Assembly (NCBI GenBank): GCA_965243545.1
Contig: OZ251573.1
Location: 3,534,001-3,598,000 of the forward strand
DNA from: CATQHW01 sp965243545
Lineage (GTDB): Bacteria > Spirochaetota > Spirochaetia > SZUA-6 > Bin103
DNA length: 64,000 bases
Direction of reading: 5' to 3'
Of the stretch, positions 37,033 through 46,141 are shown one piece after another (positions within the stretch are counted from its first letter, which is position 1; the number at the start of each line of letters is the position of its first letter). Under the pieces are notes generated by a model. The model was not told where the DNA came from. It did not search any database and saw nothing but the letters and a program-made list of their open reading frames with translations. Position numbers and translations under genes: made by a program.

Positions 37033-37652
37033 GCGGCGCTCCGGCCGGCGGCGCTGACGCCGGGGCCGGCGAACGGCGGCTCGACCAGCAGATTGAGTTT
37101 CTGTGCGCGATCGACGCGCTGAAGGGCGTGCAACGGCAGTCCGAGCTCCTGGACGGCAGCCGGCGGGAGAACTCGGCCGAGCACTCCTGGCACTTGGCGC
37201 TGTACGTGATGGTGCTGGCCGAATACGCCGGCGGCCTCGACGTGAACCGGGTGCTCCGCATGGTGCTGGTGCACGACATCGTCGAGATCGACGCCGGCGA
37301 CACCTTCATCTACGACGAAGCGGGGCAGGCGTCCCGGCAGGACCGTGAGCGCCAAGCGGCCGACCGGCTGTTCGCGTTGCTGCCGGCCGATCAGGCCCGC
37401 TGCCTGCGCGCCGCCTGGGACGAATTCGAGGAGCGCGAGACGCCGGAAGCGCGCTTCGCCTACGCCATCGACCGGCTGCAACCGTTGCTGCACAACCACC
37501 GCACCGGCGGCGCCGCGTGGCGTCGGCACGGCGTCACCGCCGGCCAGGTGCGCGCCAAGAACGCCCCCATCGCCGCCGGCGCGTCCCGGCTCTGGGAGCT
37601 CGCGCGCTCCCTGATCGCCGAGTCGGTGCGGCGCGGCGACCTGCCTCCGTAG
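37029..37652 (+). CDS. HD-domain hydrolase (YfbR/HDDC2-like), TTG start
   Basis: 207 residues from a TTG that overlaps the EEP stop. After a disordered N-terminus (~15 residues) the HD domain is clear: QIEFLCAIDALKGVQRQS, NSAEHSWHLALYV with two His, VLVHDIVEIDAGDTF and AIDRLQPLLHNH. It fits the HD phosphohydrolases that act on 5'-deoxynucleotides. The TTG start is inferred from the coupled arrangement; the next in-frame start lies well inside the domain. Confidence 0.85.
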   Translation: MSGAPAGGADAGAGERRLDQQIEFLCAIDALKGVQRQSELLDGSRRENSAEHSWHLALYVMVLAEYAGGLDVNRVLRMVLVHDIVEIDAGDTFIYDEAGQASRQDRERQAADRLFALLPADQARCLRAAWDEFEERETPEARFAYAIDRLQPLLHNHRTGGAAWRRHGVTAGQVRAKNAPIAAGASRLWELARSLIAESVRRGDLPP

Positions 37653-37670
37653 AGCTGGCGGCGCCGCGGC

Positions 37671-39146
37671 CTACGTCCGCCGCAGGTTGTCCCGGTTGAG
37701 GTAGTCGGGCAGACCGTCCCCGTCGCCGTCAGCGGCTTCGGCGTCGCGGTTGAGGTAGTCGGGCAGACCGTCGCCATCGCCGTCGCCGTCCGCGCGCCGG
37801 TAGTTGCGGTCGCCTTCGTTCGGGGCCGCCGCGGCGCCCGCGCCGGCGGCGCCGCCGCCCAGGTCGAGGTCGCCGTGATAGCGGCGCAGCACCATGTCGG
37901 CGGTGACGCCGGCGTCGGCCGTGACGATCTGCGCCACGCTGTACTTGGGCTTCACCGTCGTGATGCGGACCACGCCGACCGGCATCTCCAGCCGGCCCAG
38001 GCTCTCGCCGGTATCCGGGTCGATCAGCACGGGACCTAAGGCGAACACCTCGAACAGATCGCCGGCGGCGACCGTGTTGCCGCCCCGGTTGACGGCCACG
38101 TTACCGCCGCCCATCACCTGCAGGACCATCGGCGGGTAGATGTTCTCCGTCAACTCGTCGACGATGCGGGCGGCGGCGTCATCCAGCACCGCTTCGGCCA
38201 GCTGCTCCGGCCACAGTTCCTCATCGGCGTCGTGCTCCAGGTCGACCGCCGACGACCACTTGATCTGCCGGGTGGCGACCGCCAGGACCGAGAAGCGGAC
38301 CTGCGCCGCCGCCAGCACGCTGGTCCGGCTCTCGCCGGTGAGCTGAATGTTCGTCCGCCGCTCCTCCACCGCTATGCGGTCGACCGTGCCGTACAGCAGG
38401 TAGTCGGCGCCGAGCACCTTGCCGAGCCGCGCGCCTTCGGCCGCGTCGACGTCGGCCGACTGCAGCAATCGCTTCTCCTGCTCGTAGAGGTCGCCGGCGC
38501 GGCGGTCGAGCACCGCGAAGCGCCGCCCCTGCGTCAGCAGCGACTCGATCCGCGCGCGGAAGCGTTCCTGCAGGTTGCGGATCAGGTCGAAGTCGACGTC
38601 CACGCCGCTCTGCGCCGTCTGCCCGCCGCTCCGCTGCTCGCGCTGGCCGCCGGCGCCGTACAGGTGCACCTCGTCGATCTCGAAGTCGAGCACCGCCAGC
38701 CGGCGGCGGTCGACGTCCGGCCCCGGCACCCGGTAGGACGCATGGCTCACCCGCACCCGGACCTGCACGCCGCCGCCGTCCCGGGTCGAGCTCAGCACCT
38801 CGTAGCCGGTGAAGCGGCAGGCGTCGCTGCCCAGCGAGATGCGGATGTGCTCGTTGAGACTCTCGACGACCTCCATGCCCTCCGTCCCGACGGCCAGCGA
38901 GACCGCCGAGGCGGTGTCCGACTCCAAGGTGACGCCGCACACCTGAAACGCGGCCTGCTGCAGCGCCTTGCCGATCGCCTCCGACCGGTCCGACCCGAAG
39001 CCGGTCGTTTCGTGCATCTCCGCGGCGACCTGCGCGTGGGCGCCGGCCGCGAGCAGCGCCCAGCCGAGCGCCGCTCCCGCAATCGTCAACGCGGCGCGGC
39101 GCGCGGCCGGCCGCCGGGGTCCGTCACGTTCAGAAATCGCTGGCAT
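37671..39146 (-). CDS. Exported CsgG-like protein with C-terminal calcium-binding repeats
   Basis: 491 residues with a signal peptide (hydrophobic run ending AHAQ near residue 38). The middle has the CsgG/LpoB-type alpha-beta fold: RRRLAVLDFEID near 150, RRFAVLDRRAGDL, LGADYLLYGTVDRI and DELTENIYPPMVLQV. The C-terminus contains two copies of the DGDGDGLPDYLNRD motif, a thrombospondin-type-3-like calcium-binding repeat seen at C-termini of exported proteins. It is the last gene of a four-gene operon with LpoB-like and COG3014-like proteins. Likely a periplasmic or outer-membrane-associated envelope protein. Confidence 0.72.
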   Translation of the reverse strand: MPAISERDGPRRPAARRAALTIAGAALGWALLAAGAHAQVAAEMHETTGFGSDRSEAIGKALQQAAFQVCGVTLESDTASAVSLAVGTEGMEVVESLNEHIRISLGSDACRFTGYEVLSSTRDGGGVQVRVRVSHASYRVPGPDVDRRRLAVLDFEIDEVHLYGAGGQREQRSGGQTAQSGVDVDFDLIRNLQERFRARIESLLTQGRRFAVLDRRAGDLYEQEKRLLQSADVDAAEGARLGKVLGADYLLYGTVDRIAVEERRTNIQLTGESRTSVLAAAQVRFSVLAVATRQIKWSSAVDLEHDADEELWPEQLAEAVLDDAAARIVDELTENIYPPMVLQVMGGGNVAVNRGGNTVAAGDLFEVFALGPVLIDPDTGESLGRLEMPVGVVRITTVKPKYSVAQIVTADAGVTADMVLRRYHGDLDLGGGAAGAGAAAAPNEGDRNYRRADGDGDGDGLPDYLNRDAEAADGDGDGLPDYLNRDNLRRT

Positions 39147-40521
39147 CCATCAGCTCCTTGCTCTGCACCGTACCGCTCACGGCCGGTTGCTCCTCCGGTT
39201 CCGCGGCCGCCTCAGCCGCAGGCTCCGGTTCGGGATGCTTGGCGTCCAGCCCAAGGCTGGCGCGCACCGCATTTTCCTGCGCCGGCGACCAGTAGGCGAC
39301 GGCGCCGGTCAGTTCCTGATGCTCCGCTACCGGATGCTGCGACGACCACGTGCGCAGGGTGCTTAGACCGGTGAGCTGCACCGTCGATTCGGTCCTGGCT
39401 TCCTCGACCATCCGGTCCATGATCTCCGTGCCGGAGACGTACTCATTGAACCCGTCGCCGCTGACCCGGACCGCCTCTTCGATGGTGGCGCCGACGAAGC
39501 TCGATGACGTGAACTGCGCGTTAGCCTGGATGAACTCCGCCAGATAACTCTTGGCCTGGATCGCCGCCTGGTTCCTGGCAAAGCGGTAGCGCCGGTCCCG
39601 TTGCGCGGAGGTGAGCGCTTTGGTCGACCAGCCCCACTGGCCGAATGCGACGAGGACCGGGTAACCGTCCTGGTCCCACCAGATGCGCACGCCGAACTGC
39701 GTTGCCAAGTCTTCGTCCGTCAGGGCGGCGATCCGGTCGCGGAGCGACGTGCCGGCCCGGTCCGGGTTGGGCCGGATCGGCTCACCGTTGTGGACCTGCT
39801 CCGCCAACGCCCGCATCCGCGTCGAGAAGGCCGCGACCACGCCGACCGACGAGTTGCCGTCGCAGTCTATGGCCTCGAACGTCTTGAGGGGGACCAAGCC
39901 GGCGGCCTGTCCGAACGCGAGGGAGGTGACCTCGCGCACCAGGGCGTCGCGGTACCGGGGGATCTTTTGCGCGCCGGAGAGCTCGGCGAGCTCCTCATCG
40001 CTCATGCCGGCCTCCTTGAGCTCCTGGTCGAGCTGCGTCTCCAATAGCGCCTTCGCTTTCCGGTCGATCCGGTCGAGATAGGAGGCCGCATCCTCATCCG
40101 CGCCGACGGGGATCGACGTCGCGTCATAAAGGAAGTCGCGGACCGTCTGCGTGGTGATCTCCTCATTGGTCCGCCGCACGAACGCGCCGATCGCGTCGAG
40201 GTACGCCCTGGTGTAGGCCAGGGAGCGCGCCTTTCCCCAATCGGCGTGGTTGGCGTGCAGGCCGACGTCGGCCAGTCCCTCGATCACGCTGACGCCGCGC
40301 TGCTCCAGCGAGCGGAAGGTCGCGTCCCGTACCTTCCACTCTTGGATCAGCCGGTCGACGATCTGGTTGGCGCCTTCCCGGCTGTCGCACACGTCCGGGG
40401 CCGCAGCCTCTTGCGCCGCGGCCGTGGGGGCGGCCCACACCAGCAGCACGGCCGCCGCGACCGCGGCGAGCACGGCGCCGGGCCGCATCGCGCCCCGTGA
40501 TTGGCGGGTCCTCACCGCCAT
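39130..40521 (-). CDS. Exported protein of the LpoB/COG3014 cluster, DUF6844-like
   Basis: 463 residues with a signal peptide (AVAAAVLLVWAAPTAAAQEAAA). No catalytic motif that I recognise. Regions with a conserved look include ANQIVDRLIQEWKVRDATF, RSLAYTRAYLDAIGAFVRR and FGVRIWWDQDGYPVLVAFG, and a long helical part near residues 290-360. In other diderm bacteria a protein of this type lies between the LpoB-like and CsgG-like genes, which is the basis of the DUF6844-type call. A Pro/Glu/Ala-rich tail of ~20 residues (EPEPAAEAAAEPEEQP) precedes the end. Overlaps both neighbours by 10-17 bases. Confidence 0.6.
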   Translation of the reverse strand: MAVRTRQSRGAMRPGAVLAAVAAAVLLVWAAPTAAAQEAAAPDVCDSREGANQIVDRLIQEWKVRDATFRSLEQRGVSVIEGLADVGLHANHADWGKARSLAYTRAYLDAIGAFVRRTNEEITTQTVRDFLYDATSIPVGADEDAASYLDRIDRKAKALLETQLDQELKEAGMSDEELAELSGAQKIPRYRDALVREVTSLAFGQAAGLVPLKTFEAIDCDGNSSVGVVAAFSTRMRALAEQVHNGEPIRPNPDRAGTSLRDRIAALTDEDLATQFGVRIWWDQDGYPVLVAFGQWGWSTKALTSAQRDRRYRFARNQAAIQAKSYLAEFIQANAQFTSSSFVGATIEEAVRVSGDGFNEYVSGTEIMDRMVEEARTESTVQLTGLSTLRTWSSQHPVAEHQELTGAVAYWSPAQENAVRASLGLDAKHPEPEPAAEAAAEPEEQPAVSGTVQSKELMDASDF

Positions 40522-41165
40522 GAGAAGCTCCGGTTGCTGCCGAGCTTGGCGATCACCTGCTCGAACTCCCAGTAGGCCAGGCCGGTTTCGATGTTGGTGA
40601 TGGTGAGCTGGAAGTAGTAGTCGACCTGCTGGCCGTCGCCGACGCGGTTGGCGCGCTGGATGATCTTGCCCGACAGGCTCAGCTCGGGGGCGACCATGGT
40701 GCCGTCCTGCGCCACGGTCTCCTGATTGAAGAGCTCCGAGTTCTGCAGCTCGCGCGTGCGCGCGCTCAACGGGTCCTCCGGGCCTTCCAGACCGACGGCG
40801 GTGGTGACCATGACCCGCCCGCTGTTGAGCAGGTCGACCCGGATCTTCTTGACCAGCTGATCGGTGTCGATGTCGAGCGTCGTGTCGTTGATCATGCGGC
40901 TGATCGCCATCACCCACGGGGCGGTGCTGCCCGGCTTGCGGGACAACGGGCTGCTGAGGAAGGAGGCGACCGCCTGCTCCGCCGCGAACTCGAAGTCGCG
41001 GTAGTCCAGACCGAGCGTGGTCCGCTCACCGGGCTGCGGCGCCGGCGCCGGCGCGCTGGACGGCGACCGGGTGTCGAGGTAGACGGTGCCTGGGTCGGTG
41101 GCGCATCCCACCAGCGCCAGCAGCGCGATGGCTATCGCGATCTGCGCGGACGGTTTCATCTTCAT
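40512..41165 (-). CDS. LpoB-like penicillin-binding-protein activator lipoprotein
   Basis: 217 residues, with lipobox ALVGC near residue 21 so the protein is lipidated. The mature domain has the LpoB pattern: a strand after TTLGLDYRDFEFAAEQAVASFL, PWVMAISRMINDTTLDIDTDQL, LLNSGRVMVTTAV, and YYFQLTITNIETGLAYWEFEQVIAKLGS. LpoB activates the peptidoglycan polymerase PBP1B in gammaproteobacteria. Here the same fold sits in a cluster with CsgG-like and COG3014-like proteins, so whether it activates a penicillin-binding protein is not proven. Confidence 0.82.
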   Translation of the reverse strand: MKMKPSAQIAIAIALLALVGCATDPGTVYLDTRSPSSAPAPAPQPGERTTLGLDYRDFEFAAEQAVASFLSSPLSRKPGSTAPWVMAISRMINDTTLDIDTDQLVKKIRVDLLNSGRVMVTTAVGLEGPEDPLSARTRELQNSELFNQETVAQDGTMVAPELSLSGKIIQRANRVGDGQQVDYYFQLTITNIETGLAYWEFEQVIAKLGSNRSFSWR

Positions 41166-41193
41166 GCGGCAAATATAGCGATGCCGGCCGGCA

Positions 41194-42639
41194 TCATCCA
41201 CCGATCGCGGCGGCGTGCACGGCCGGCGGCGCGTTGCGGACGATGGTCTTGACCTGCACCAGGACGAAGCGCCCGTCCGGCAGCGCCACGTCGACCTCGG
41301 CGCCGCCGGCCGCCACGCGCATCCGGCCGTCGGACGGCCGCGGCAGGCTGGCTATGCCGATCGTGTGCGGCAACGCCCGCCAGATGCGGGTGTCGGCCTG
41401 GGTGACGGCCGCAGAGGCGACCGGCGCGACCACGCCGATGATGTCCCCCAACACGCCGGTGTCCCGCGTCTCCTCCCGGATCGCCACCTGCAACAGGGTG
41501 CGGATCACCGCGCCGGCCACCGCCTTGCCGACCACGGCGTCGTAGCCGGCGCGAAACTCGGTGGCGGCGTACCGGTCGACGTCGAGCAGCGTCTCGGTCC
41601 GGTACTCCTGCCCGCCGGCGCGCACGCGCAACGGCGTCGACGCCGGCCGGCCCGGCCGCAGGTCGGGCACCGCCAGGGAGACCAGCAGGAAGCTGTCGCG
41701 GTCCGGGAAGACCGGCAGATCGAAGCGGAACTGCTCCAGATGCGGCCCCGCGCCGTCCTCGTGTACGACCCACACGCGGTCGCCGGCGGCGCCCGTCCCG
41801 CCGGCCGCCTGCTCGGCCGCGACCAGATCGGCCAGCATGTGGCGGTTGCGCCGGCCGTCCAGCGTGGCGGCGTTGCGAAACAGGTCGGACGCCCGGTTCG
41901 CTTCTCCGGTCGCCAGCCGGAACGCGCCGTGCAGCCAGTCGGTGAAGGGATTGCGCAGGTCGCGGTACGCCCCCAGCGACTCGACCGCCCGCAGCCGCCG
42001 GGCGACCGGTCCTTCCGGGTCCATCGCCTCGTCGAGCGAGCGGTCGATGCTCTCGCGGTACTCCTCCTCATCCTCCTGCGTGCGCAACGCCTGCACCTTG
42101 GCGGCGAGCTGGTCGACGGCGTTCGCCTGCCGCTGGTTGGCCCGATTCAGCTCGACGCGGGCGCGCGCGGTGTCGCCGATCAGCAGCGCGTTGGCGGCCT
42201 TGTAGGTGTTGACCATCACGCCCTCATAGATCGTCCCCCGATAGGCGACCATCAGGTCGTTGCCGACCAGGGTGAGCCCCGCGGCGAGCAGGTCGTCGAC
42301 GCCGGTGATCGAGTCCGACTTCCAGAGCAGCTGCGACTCGGCGCGGTCGAACGCGGTCTGCGAGGGCGGAAAGCGGCCCGCCGCGCGCAACGCCATGCCG
42401 GCGTGCAGGGAGGTGAGGAGCTGATCCTGGGGGTAGTCGAGTCCGGTCGGGCCGCCGATCGCGGCGCTGGCCGCGTCGTAGTCGCCGGCGGCGTAGCGTT
42501 CCAGGAACGTCTCGGTCTGTTGGATGTCGGAGAACCCGGCGCAGCCCCACAGCAGCGCCGCGGCGATCCCGGCGGCCAGCGTAGCCGGGGCGCGCAGGGG
42601 CGGTCCCGGTTGGCGCCGCGGTCGGTTCAGTGCGTTCAT
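41194..42639 (-). CDS. COG3014-like exported lipoprotein
   Basis: 481 residues. Lipobox LLWGC near residue 33. The N-terminal half is helical and tetratricopeptide-like (FLERYAAGDYDAASAAI, ALLIGDTARARVELNRANQRQANAV). The C-terminal part is beta-rich (LRVRAGGQEYRTETLLDVDRYAATEFRAGYDAVVGKAV, GVLGDIIGVVAPVASAA, SLPRPSDGRMRVAAGG). This is the COG3014 pattern, a family of unknown role that is frequently next to LpoB-like genes in diderms. It is the first gene of the operon. Confidence 0.65.
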   Translation of the reverse strand: MNALNRPRRQPGPPLRAPATLAAGIAAALLWGCAGFSDIQQTETFLERYAAGDYDAASAAIGGPTGLDYPQDQLLTSLHAGMALRAAGRFPPSQTAFDRAESQLLWKSDSITGVDDLLAAGLTLVGNDLMVAYRGTIYEGVMVNTYKAANALLIGDTARARVELNRANQRQANAVDQLAAKVQALRTQEDEEEYRESIDRSLDEAMDPEGPVARRLRAVESLGAYRDLRNPFTDWLHGAFRLATGEANRASDLFRNAATLDGRRNRHMLADLVAAEQAAGGTGAAGDRVWVVHEDGAGPHLEQFRFDLPVFPDRDSFLLVSLAVPDLRPGRPASTPLRVRAGGQEYRTETLLDVDRYAATEFRAGYDAVVGKAVAGAVIRTLLQVAIREETRDTGVLGDIIGVVAPVASAAVTQADTRIWRALPHTIGIASLPRPSDGRMRVAAGGAEVDVALPDGRFVLVQVKTIVRNAPPAVHAAAIGG

Positions 42640-42689
42640 CCCGCGCAGTGTGCGCCGCGCGCGCCGCGGCCGGCTACCGGCCCCCACGG

Positions 42690-43601
42690 CTACCGGCGCG
42701 GCGCGTGCAGCTCATCCAGCTCCCGCAGGTTTCGCGGCCAGTCGCCCTTGAGCAGCCTCGACAGGGCGCGGTCGGCCAGCAGCCGGCCGCCGGTCTGGCA
42801 CTCCGGGCAGTAGTTGCACTCGTTGTCGGCGTACACGATGCGTTGCACCGGCGTAGCGCAACGCGGGCACGGCCGGCCGTACTTGCCGTGCACGGCCATC
42901 TCCGGGCGGAACGCGGTGACCCGTTCGGGAAAGCGGTCGCCGGCCTGTGCGCGCAGCCGCTCGATCCAGAGGGCCAGCACGCTCCGCGCCGCCCGATACA
43001 GCGCGGACAGCTCCTGCTCGGTGAGGCGGCTGGTCCACTTGAGCGGCGACAGCCGCGCGTCGTGCAGGATTTCGTCCGAGTAGGCGTTGCCGATCCCGGA
43101 GCAGATGCGCGGATCGGTGAGCGCGCGTTTGACGGTGTGATTCTCGGCCAGCAGCGCGCGGCGAAACGCCGGTTCGCCGGCGGTCAGCACGTCGATGCCG
43201 CCGCGGTCGAGCGCCCGCAGCGCCGGCGCGCCGCGCAGCAGGTGCAGGGCGGCGCGCCGCTTGGCCCCCTGCTCGGTCAGGATCAGCGCGCCGGCGGCGA
43301 AGCGGAACGCCGCCAGCCCCACGCGGCGCGGAATCGGCGCGGCGGCGGCCCCCTCCTTCCAGCGCAGGCGCCCGGCGATCATCAGATGCAGGAGCAGATG
43401 CAGTCCGCCCTCCAGCGTGAAGGCTATGCGCTTGCCGACCAGGTCGATCGACTCGACGCGCGCGCCCTCCGCCGCCGCCAGCGGCGGATCGACGGTCTTG
43501 AGCAGGCTGGGGCCGGCTACCGTGACCCGTTGCAGCCGCTCGCCGGTCAGCCGCCGCGCCAGATGGTCGCGGTACAGGATCAGGTCCGGCAGTTCCGGCA
43601 T
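42690..43601 (-). CDS. Formamidopyrimidine-DNA glycosylase family protein (Fpg/Nei)
   Basis: 303 residues. N-terminal PELPD (Pro as the catalytic nucleophile once the Met is removed, then Glu), the helix-two-turn-helix region around RICSGIGNAYSDEIL, and a C-terminal zinc finger with four Cys (CPRC ... CNYCPEC). The combination cleaves oxidised bases from DNA in base excision repair. The N-terminal strand differs from canonical PELPEV, so this is a divergent Fpg/Nei member; substrate range is not predictable. Confidence 0.85.
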   Translation of the reverse strand: MPELPDLILYRDHLARRLTGERLQRVTVAGPSLLKTVDPPLAAAEGARVESIDLVGKRIAFTLEGGLHLLLHLMIAGRLRWKEGAAAAPIPRRVGLAAFRFAAGALILTEQGAKRRAALHLLRGAPALRALDRGGIDVLTAGEPAFRRALLAENHTVKRALTDPRICSGIGNAYSDEILHDARLSPLKWTSRLTEQELSALYRAARSVLALWIERLRAQAGDRFPERVTAFRPEMAVHGKYGRPCPRCATPVQRIVYADNECNYCPECQTGGRLLADRALSRLLKGDWPRNLRELDELHAPRR

Positions 43602-43623
43602 CGGCAGTGTCCGGGCGCGGGCG

Positions 43624-44049
43624 TCACACGATGCGGTCGTAGACGGTCATCAGCAGAGCGAGGGCCACGAAGCAGCCGCCGACCAGCCACTGCATCCCGT
43701 TGAACCGTTTGTTCATGTCCTCGAACCGCCTGTTCATGTTCGTGTTCAGTTCCTCGAACCGCCTGTTCATGTCCTCGAACCGGACGTCGACCGCCTTGAA
43801 GCGCGCCTCCATCAGTTCGCGCTGCGCCTTGAGCTCGTGCCGCTGCACGACCAGCTCCTGCCGTTGCGCGACCAGCTCCTTCTGCAGCGCGACCATTTTC
43901 TCCTCGATGCGCTCGATGCGCTCCAGGATCTGCGGCCCGGACACGACCTGCGGCGCGACCTCCACCAGCCAGCCGTACATGTTGGTCTTCACGTAGTCGC
44001 CGATGCGGCGGAGATCGGTTTCGCCAAGCGCCATGAGTGCCTCGTTCAT
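43624..44049 (-). CDS. Small coiled-coil membrane protein
   Basis: 141 residues from ATG 44049, which has an AAGG sequence eight bases upstream. N-terminal amphipathic segment (LMALGETDLRRIGDYVKTN), then a long coiled coil with heptad-like repeats rich in Gln, Glu and Arg (VAQRQELVVQRHELKAQ, FEDMNRRFEELNTNMNRR) and a C-terminal transmembrane helix (LVGGCFVALALLMTVY). Arrangement is the reverse of the paralogous cassette proteins at 46732, 58791 and 59738, whose membrane helix is N-terminal. Possibly a membrane-tethered scaffold; function unknown. Confidence 0.75.
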   Translation of the reverse strand: MNEALMALGETDLRRIGDYVKTNMYGWLVEVAPQVVSGPQILERIERIEEKMVALQKELVAQRQELVVQRHELKAQRELMEARFKAVDVRFEDMNRRFEELNTNMNRRFEDMNKRFNGMQWLVGGCFVALALLMTVYDRIV

Positions 44050-44152
44050 GAGCATACCTTCATACCGCAGAAATGCGAACGGCGTCCGCCGCGCTTCACT
44101 CAGGCGGCCGGCGCCCTTTGGCGGAGCGCGCGGGGGCGCTATGCTGCGGTCC

Positions 44153-45196
44153 ATGAAAGCGGTCCTGTTCGAGAAGCCGTGGAGCATGCGGGTGGTCGAC
44201 CTGCCGCAGCCGCAGCCGCGCGCCGGCGAGGTGCTGCTGGCGGTCGAGGCGGTCGGCATCTGCGGCAGCGACGTGCACGGATTCACCGGCGAGAGCGGCC
44301 GCCGCGCGCCGGACATGGTCATGGGTCACGAGGTGGGCGCCCGCGTCGCCGCGCTCGGTCCCGGCGCCGAGGGGCCGCCGGTCGGCACGCCGGTCGCCGT
44401 GTACAACGTGATCGCCGACCATGCGCCGAGCCCGGCGGAAGGCGACCCGAGCTTCCTCAACAAGCAGGTGATCGGCGTCAATCTGGCGCGCCGCGGCGCC
44501 ATGGCCGAATACGTCGCCGTGCCGGCCGCCAACGCCATCCCCACCGCGCCGCAGGTCGGTTCCGACGTCGCCGCGCTGGCCGAGCCGGCGGCGGTGGCCG
44601 GTCACGCCTTCGACCGCCTGGCGGCGCACGGACGCGCGCCGGGGCCGCTGGCCATCCTGGGCGCCGGCACCATCGGCCTGTGCGCGGCCGCCGCCGGCCG
44701 GCGGCGCGGTTTCGCGCCGATCGTGGTGCTCGACACGGTGGCGGCCAAGGCGGCCTCCGCCGCCGGCTTCGACGCCATCCCCTACCACCTTCCGGCCGGT
44801 GAGGCGCCGGCGGCTACCGGGCAGGCGGTGGAGGCGGCGCTCGGCGGGCGGCCGGCGGCGGTGGTCGACGCCGTCGGCACCGCGCCGTCGTTCGCTCTGG
44901 CCTTTCAGCTCTGCCGGCCGGACGCGGCGCTGCTGGCGATCGGCAACCTGGCCAAGGCGGTGAGCCTGCCGCTGCAGGACATGGTCTCCGATGAGGTGTC
45001 CGTGATCGGCAGCTACGGGTTCGACCGCGCCTCCTTTCAGGCCAGCGTGGACGCCCTGCCGGAGCTGGCCGGCGGGTTGGCGACGTTCATCGAAGGGCGT
45101 TGTACGCTGGACGAGGTGCCGGCGGTGATGACCGCGTTGGCGCGCGGCGAGCGGCAGGAACGGAAGGTGATCATCGACGTCGCCGCGGAGGGTTGA
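44153..45196 (+). CDS. Medium-chain (zinc-type) dehydrogenase, no structural zinc
   Basis: 347 residues. Catalytic zinc residues are in AVGICGSDVHGF and MGHEVGA, and the cofactor motif in LAILGAGTIGLCAAA near residue 165. The four-Cys structural zinc lobe of alcohol dehydrogenases is absent; the loop there contains SPAEGDPSFLNK. This matches sorbitol/threonine-type dehydrogenases and related polyol or sugar-alcohol dehydrogenases. It is followed after six bases by a Gfo/Idh gene, so the pair probably serves breakdown of a sugar or polyol. Substrate unknown. Confidence 0.85.
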   Translation: MKAVLFEKPWSMRVVDLPQPQPRAGEVLLAVEAVGICGSDVHGFTGESGRRAPDMVMGHEVGARVAALGPGAEGPPVGTPVAVYNVIADHAPSPAEGDPSFLNKQVIGVNLARRGAMAEYVAVPAANAIPTAPQVGSDVAALAEPAAVAGHAFDRLAAHGRAPGPLAILGAGTIGLCAAAAGRRRGFAPIVVLDTVAAKAASAAGFDAIPYHLPAGEAPAATGQAVEAALGGRPAAVVDAVGTAPSFALAFQLCRPDAALLAIGNLAKAVSLPLQDMVSDEVSVIGSYGFDRASFQASVDALPELAGGLATFIEGRCTLDEVPAVMTALARGERQERKVIIDVAAEG

Positions 45197-45202
45197 AGGA
45201 AC

Positions 45203-46141
45203 ATGGATGAACTACGCGTAGCCCTGATCGGGTGCGGCGGCCGCGGGCGCGGCCACGCGCGCCACTTCGCCGCGATCGACGGAGCGGCGATGGCGGCGGT
45301 GTGCGATCCGGACAACGAGCGGAGCAGCGCGGCGGCCGCCGAGCTGGGCGGCGTGGCCGCCTACGCGTCGCCGGAGCGGATGCTGGAAGCGGAGTCCCCG
45401 GATGCGGTGGTGGTCGCCGTGCCGCCGGAGTTCAACGCCCCGGTGGCGCACGTCTGCCTGGAGGCGGGCGTCGCCACCCTGCTGGAGAAGCCGCCGGGGT
45501 TGCACGTCGCGGAGACCCGCCGCCTGTTGGAGGCGTCCGAGCGCTCGGGCGCGCCGTGCATGGTCGGCCTCAACCGCCGCTTCAACCCGGCGATCCGGGA
45601 GGCGGCGCGGCTGGTCCGCGAACGCGGCCCGCTTACCACCATCGTCGGCGAGTTCCACAAGAACCTGGTCGACATCGAGCGGCGCGGCATTCTGAAGACG
45701 CCGGTGCTCGAGCGGTTCTTCTACGAGACGCCGCTGCACGCGCTCGACTGCGTACGAGCGCTGGCCGACTCGCCGGTGACCGCAGCGCACGGCTTCTCCG
45801 GCACGTTCTTTTCGCGCCATCGCGACGTATACGGGGCGCTCATCCTGTTCGAGAGCGGCTGCGTGGCGCACCTGATCGCCAACGTCACCGCCGGCGCGCG
45901 GCTGGAGCGCTACGAGCTGCACGGCCGCGGCGCGTCCGCCTACCTGGAGGGCGTCCGCAACGGGCAGGTGGTGATCGAGGGGCAGGTCACGGAGCTCGCC
46001 TGCTCCGGCGACCGCAGCACCGCCGACCAGAACCGCTACTTTCTGGAATGCGTGCGCGACCGCCGCCCGTTCGGCCCGCCCGCCTGCGACCTCCGCGAAG
46101 CGGTCACCACCATGGAGCTGATCGAGCAGCTGTTCGGCTGA
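45203..46141 (+). CDS. Gfo/Idh/MocA-family oxidoreductase
   Basis: 312 residues. Rossmann motif ALIGCGGRGRGHARHFA at residues 8-24, catalytic-type Lys in TLLEKPPGLHV near 95, and the family segments NRRFNPAIREA and HALDCVRALAD. NAD(P)-dependent dehydrogenase. It is co-transcribed with the preceding dehydrogenase (gap of six bases). Confidence 0.87.
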   Translation: MDELRVALIGCGGRGRGHARHFAAIDGAAMAAVCDPDNERSSAAAAELGGVAAYASPERMLEAESPDAVVVAVPPEFNAPVAHVCLEAGVATLLEKPPGLHVAETRRLLEASERSGAPCMVGLNRRFNPAIREAARLVRERGPLTTIVGEFHKNLVDIERRGILKTPVLERFFYETPLHALDCVRALADSPVTAAHGFSGTFFSRHRDVYGALILFESGCVAHLIANVTAGARLERYELHGRGASAYLEGVRNGQVVIEGQVTELACSGDRSTADQNRYFLECVRDRRPFGPPACDLREAVTTMELIEQLFG

